In this document: positions 7,131-9,442 of the stretch, in pieces
Layout of the letters: each line of letters starts with the position of its first letter
Numbering within the stretch: the first letter of the stretch is position 1
Assembly: GCA_002428935.1 (NCBI GenBank)
Contig: DIYG01000134.1
Span: forward strand, 829 to 10,270
DNA length: 9,442 nt
Direction: 5' to 3'
DNA from: Halieaceae bacterium UBA6060
GTDB lineage: Bacteria; Pseudomonadota; Gammaproteobacteria; Pseudomonadales; Halieaceae
The notes under the pieces: model-generated
Told to the model about the DNA's origin: nothing
The model's input: the letters and a program-made list of their open reading frames with translations, nothing else
Database searches by the model: none
Translations under genes and position numbers: made by a program

Positions 7131-9442
7131 GGTGGTGTCTCCATCGGGCATACCTACGGTCCAACCGTCAGTCCAGTCATTTGCAGGGCTTTCGATGGCG
7201 CCGATGAAGTTCGTCGCATCAAAGAACGCATCACCAGACAGGTCTTCCGGTGTGGCCGCAGAGGGACCTTCAGCGACATTGCTGCCGTCGAGGAAAGCCT
7301 GAACGGCAGCCACGTCATCGCCTTCGTTGACCGTATCGCAGTTCAGCGTCACGCCTTCAAAAATGATGGTGTCACCGAGCTGATTGAGAGACTCGCCCTG
7401 AACACGCAAGCAATTGGCGCTGTCTTGAACCACAGAGTTGTAGAGCTCAAGGCCGGTGCCACGACGGAGACGAATACCACGCTCGTCGACGTTGCCCGTA
7501 ATGGTCATGTTGGCGATCCGCGGCGCTGAACGGGGCATGGCGTTTTCGTCACCTTCCCGGTTGTCCGCTTCGATGCCGTTGTCACCGGAATCATCAGCCT
7601 GATCGATAACCAAGTACTGCACGGAGCCCTGCCAGCCATCGGTCCAGTCCAAAGAATCGTCGGCATTACCGGTCAGCACGATGTACTTGGCGTTGGTGGT
7701 GCCGCCGAAGAACTCGATACCGTCGTCCAGGTTGTTGTGTACCTGAACAAATTCAACAGAAGTGCCGGAACCCGTTCCCTGGAAGGCAATACCGTTGAGC
7801 TGATTCTCGGGGTCTACGTTGGAGCCAGCAAACTTAACCACGACGTAGCGCAGGGAGCCTGAGCTGTCCGTAGGATCGTCGCCACCAAAGGTACCGGAGT
7901 TGGCCTCACCCTCTTTGGTGCATTCCGCCGTTCCGCCGGTAGCGCCTTCGGGGCAATCGTTGATCGGTGCAAGACCGTTGATGACCAGACCACCCCAAAG
8001 ACCGCGGTCCTGCTCAATATCCGCATTGCCTTCTACATCGCGACGCGCGGTGAAGGTAATGGGTGCCGTGACCGTACCCTCAGCAACGATATCCGCGTTC
8101 TGCTGGATCACGATGAAATCGAAGCTGGTGCCACCAAAGATGGTGGTTCCCGCTTGCACGGTCAGCGTGTTGGTGCTGCTGCCGTCGCCAATATCCACGC
8201 GACCAACCAACTGGTAAAGATTGTTGTTGGTTAGGGTCATATCAGCGGTAACGGTGCCTTCAATGTCGCAAACACGCGTACCATCGATGGTTTCGCCGTT
8301 ATCCGTGGTTCCCATGGGACAAGCAAAATCGGGCTGACCGGGGTTGCTCACGGTGCCAGGTACGGTCCAGCCTGCGGTCCAGTCTTCGGCACCGAAGGCA
8401 CCGACAAACCCGCTGTCTTCCAGGCGAGAATCCGTGGGGGTTACGGGATTAACCGCACCGCCGGTTTGGGAAACTTCTTCAGCGCTGTCGAGATAAGCTT
8501 CAACAGATCCGTCGTCGTCGCTGTCATGCATTTCCGCACAGCTGAACGTAGTACCGGCAAACGTCAGCTCGGCGCCAAGCTTGTCGCGGGACGTGCCATC
8601 GATACGCAAACAGCGCTCGGAATCCACGACGATACCGTTCCAAAACATACCGCCGGTTCCACGACGGAGACGAATAGAACGCTCTGCAGGATTGCCGTAG
8701 AAGGTGAAGTTGGCAATGGCCGGCATGGAAACTGGCTCCGCCGCTTCATCACCTTCGCGGTTGTCCGCCTCGATGATGTTGTCGGCGTTATCGGTTTGCT
8801 CAACGTAGAGAAACTGTAGGGCACCCTGCCAGCCGTCGGTCCAGTCGAGAGAATCATCGGCGTTGCCGGTGAGGACCACGTACTTGGCGTTTGTCGTACC
8901 GCCAAAGAACTCGATACCGTCGTCAAGGTTGTTGTGCACCTGAACGAACTCAACCACCGTACCCGAACCGGTGCCCTGGAAAGCGATACCGTTGAGCTGG
9001 TTCTCGGGGTCTACGTTGGAGCCGGCGTAACGTACCTGTACGTAACGCAGGGTGCCGGAGCTGTCCGTGGGGTCATCACCACCGAAGGTGCCGGAGTTGG
9101 CCTCTCCTTCCTTGGTGCACTCGGCAGTACCGCCTTCAGCGCCTTCAGGACAATCGTTGATCGGCGCGAGACCGTTCAGAACCAGGCCTCCCCAAAGACC
9201 GCGGTCACCGGATTCAGCGTTGCCCGCGACATCAGCCGCTGCGGTAAAGATGATGGGCTGCGTCGCCGTACCGTCAGCATTGATCTCTGCGCCCTGCTGG
9301 ATCACCAGAAATTCAAACTGAGATCCGCCGCTGAGCACCGAGCCCGGGGCCATGTTCAGAACACCGCTGCCTACGCGCAGGGCGCCACCGGTGATCTCAA
9401 GAATGATGTCGTTACCGACCAGCAGGCCTTCGGGGTCCAGGA
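5958..9442 (-). CDS. Large tandem-module, beta-helix-like exported protein, N-terminus beyond window
   Basis: The frame is open to the right edge, giving 1160 residues before the TAA at 5958-5960. The ATG at 9353 is internal: the 29 codons upstream of it continue the same domain (LLVGNDIILEITGG). The protein is built from three modules of about 398 aa. Each has short hydrophobic/Gly turns such as GLWGGLVINGLAPINDCPEG, then CTKEGEANSG, NQLNGIAFQG, VHNNLDDG, EFFGGT, NAKYVVLTGNADDSLDWTDG, EADNREGDE and IRLRRGTG. Regular short strands with Asn, Asp and Gly turns suggest a right-handed parallel beta-helix. Six cysteines recur per module, in spaced pairs, pointing to disulfides and an export route; acidic clusters suggest calcium binding. 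The last module ends WRGTWVFLP with no anchor or sorting domain. I recall similar one-module proteins beside TonB-dependent receptors in Gram-negative bacteria, sometimes annotated as lipoproteins. The function is unknown; a surface or periplasmic ligand-binding partner of the receptor is an inference. The signal peptide and any further modules lie off-window. Confidence 0.9.
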   Translation of the reverse strand, partial: LDPEGLLVGNDIILEITGGALRVGSGVLNMAPGSVLSGGSQFEFLVIQQGAEINADGTATQPIIFTAAADVAGNAESGDRGLWGGLVLNGLAPINDCPEGAEGGTAECTKEGEANSGTFGGDDPTDSSGTLRYVQVRYAGSNVDPENQLNGIAFQGTGSGTVVEFVQVHNNLDDGIEFFGGTTNAKYVVLTGNADDSLDWTDGWQGALQFLYVEQTDNADNIIEADNREGDEAAEPVSMPAIANFTFYGNPAERSIRLRRGTGGMFWNGIVVDSERCLRIDGTSRDKLGAELTFAGTTFSCAEMHDSDDDGSVEAYLDSAEEVSQTGGAVNPVTPTDSRLEDSGFVGAFGAEDWTAGWTVPGTVSNPGQPDFACPMGTTDNGETIDGTRVCDIEGTVTADMTLTNNNLYQLVGRVDIGDGSSTNTLTVQAGTTIFGGTSFDFIVIQQNADIVAEGTVTAPITFTARRDVEGNADIEQDRGLWGGLVINGLAPINDCPEGATGGTAECTKEGEANSGTFGGDDPTDSSGSLRYVVVKFAGSNVDPENQLNGIAFQGTGSGTSVEFVQVHNNLDDGIEFFGGTTNAKYIVLTGNADDSLDWTDGWQGSVQYLVIDQADDSGDNGIEADNREGDENAMPRSAPRIANMTITGNVDERGIRLRRGTGLELYNSVVQDSANCLRVQGESLNQLGDTIIFEGVTLNCDTVNEGDDVAAVQAFLDGSNVAEGPSAATPEDLSGDAFFDATNFIGAIESPANDWTDGWTVGMPDGDTTFGCPAGTTEAVNDIGGKTTCIMSGTYTSDLNLTRDNNYVLDGRVAIGDEGMPAILNIDSGTNIIGSSAEDFLIISRGSQIFANGTPEMPINFTSSDEFLGVLNPSSRGLWGGLVINGFAPINDCPEGADGGTAGCTKEGEANSGIFGGDQPNDNSGVLRYVVVKFAGSNVDPENQLNGIAFQGVGDGTVVEFIQVHNNLDDGVEFFGGTVNAKYVVLTGNADDSLDWTDGWVGRLQWVYIEQTDNGDNGIEADSREGDELATPESNPYISNMTMVIRDDERGIRLRRGTGLFLYNTEIVSGANCLRVQGDASTAKLGTDITFDGVGLNCATVNEGDDVSAVQAFLDSSNVVEGAGTPSPATTLPDDGFFEANSTIGADFESWRGTWVFLP
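7131..8327 (-). repeat. Module 2 of the repeat protein
   Basis: A complete module of 1197 bp (399 aa), from FACPMGTT to the WTDGWTVGMPDGDTT linker. Its core (FGGDDPTDSSG, FQGTGSG, TNAKY) matches module 1, while its C-terminal third (CLRVQG, NCDTVNEGDDV) resembles module 3. Landmark CCGCGG at 8002. Confidence 0.85.
8328..9442 (-). repeat. Module 1 of those visible, cut at its N-terminal end
   Basis: About 370 residues are visible, ending in the linker WTAGWTVPGTVSNPGQPD. Landmark CCGCGG at 9199, 1197 bp from that of module 2. The core is nearly identical in protein to module 2, but the last third diverges (CLRIDG, FSCAEMHDSDDDGSVEAYLD). Its start (LLVGNDIILEITGGALRVGSG) is about 6 residues longer than the corresponding part of module 2, as expected for the first module of an array, though further modules upstream cannot be excluded. 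Confidence 0.8.

Noticed and set aside
6543..7529. 328-codon open frame on the plus strand
   Set aside because: It lies wholly antisense to the strongly conserved repeat-protein modules and has no recognisable protein features; it is a by-product of the codon usage of the real gene.
9351..9353. ATG as the start of the large repeat protein
   Set aside because: The reading frame continues upstream to the window edge with module-like sequence, there is no signal peptide after this ATG, and no ribosome binding site precedes it.
5958..9442. CRISPR or DNA-level satellite array
   Set aside because: The 1.2-kb periodicity is that of protein modules in one open frame; differences are largely at third codon positions, and there are no short repeats with unique spacers.

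Overview
The window reads as chromosomal DNA of a free-living, probably marine, gammaproteobacterium. The basis is a Gram-negative outer-membrane receptor, a gammaproteobacterial-type glucose-6-phosphate isomerase, a CYP153A alkane-type cytochrome P450, moderately high GC and dense packing. The OM60/NOR5 (Halieaceae) group or a Marinobacter/Alcanivorax-like hydrocarbon degrader would fit, but this is inference from family knowledge, not a database result. No tRNA, rRNA, CRISPR, insertion sequence or phage gene was seen.

Layout: (1) 1-1532, minus strand: pgi, lacking its last ~35-40 codons at the left edge. (2) 1533-1747: a 215-bp divergent control region. It holds a perfect 12-bp inverted repeat, one arm of which covers the pgi start codon, and a cluster of five 13-bp direct repeats running into a candidate promoter for the next gene. 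(3) 1748-3037, plus strand: a complete CYP153A-family P450 (429 aa), standing alone without ferredoxin or ferredoxin reductase genes. (4) 3038-3172: a convergent intergenic gap with a strong bidirectional hairpin terminator. (5) 3173-5833, minus strand: a complete TonB-dependent outer-membrane receptor of about 886 aa. (6) 5834-5957: a gap with a perfect 11-bp stem hairpin and a 12-bp palindrome. (7) 5958-9442, minus strand: the last 1160 residues of a very large acidic, cysteine-paired repeat protein whose N-terminus lies beyond the right edge. It consists of three tandem modules of ~398 residues.

The large repeat protein and the receptor run in the same direction, repeat protein first, and form the most interesting part. 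Related single-module proteins occur beside this type of TonB-dependent receptor in other Gram-negative bacteria (recollection of family context), so the two are probably an exported binding protein and its outer-membrane importer for an unknown ligand. The hairpin between them could set unequal expression. The P450 and pgi are divergent and convergent neighbours; a functional link between the alkane-type P450 and the receptor pair (for example hydrocarbon uptake followed by oxidation) is possible but rests only on adjacency.
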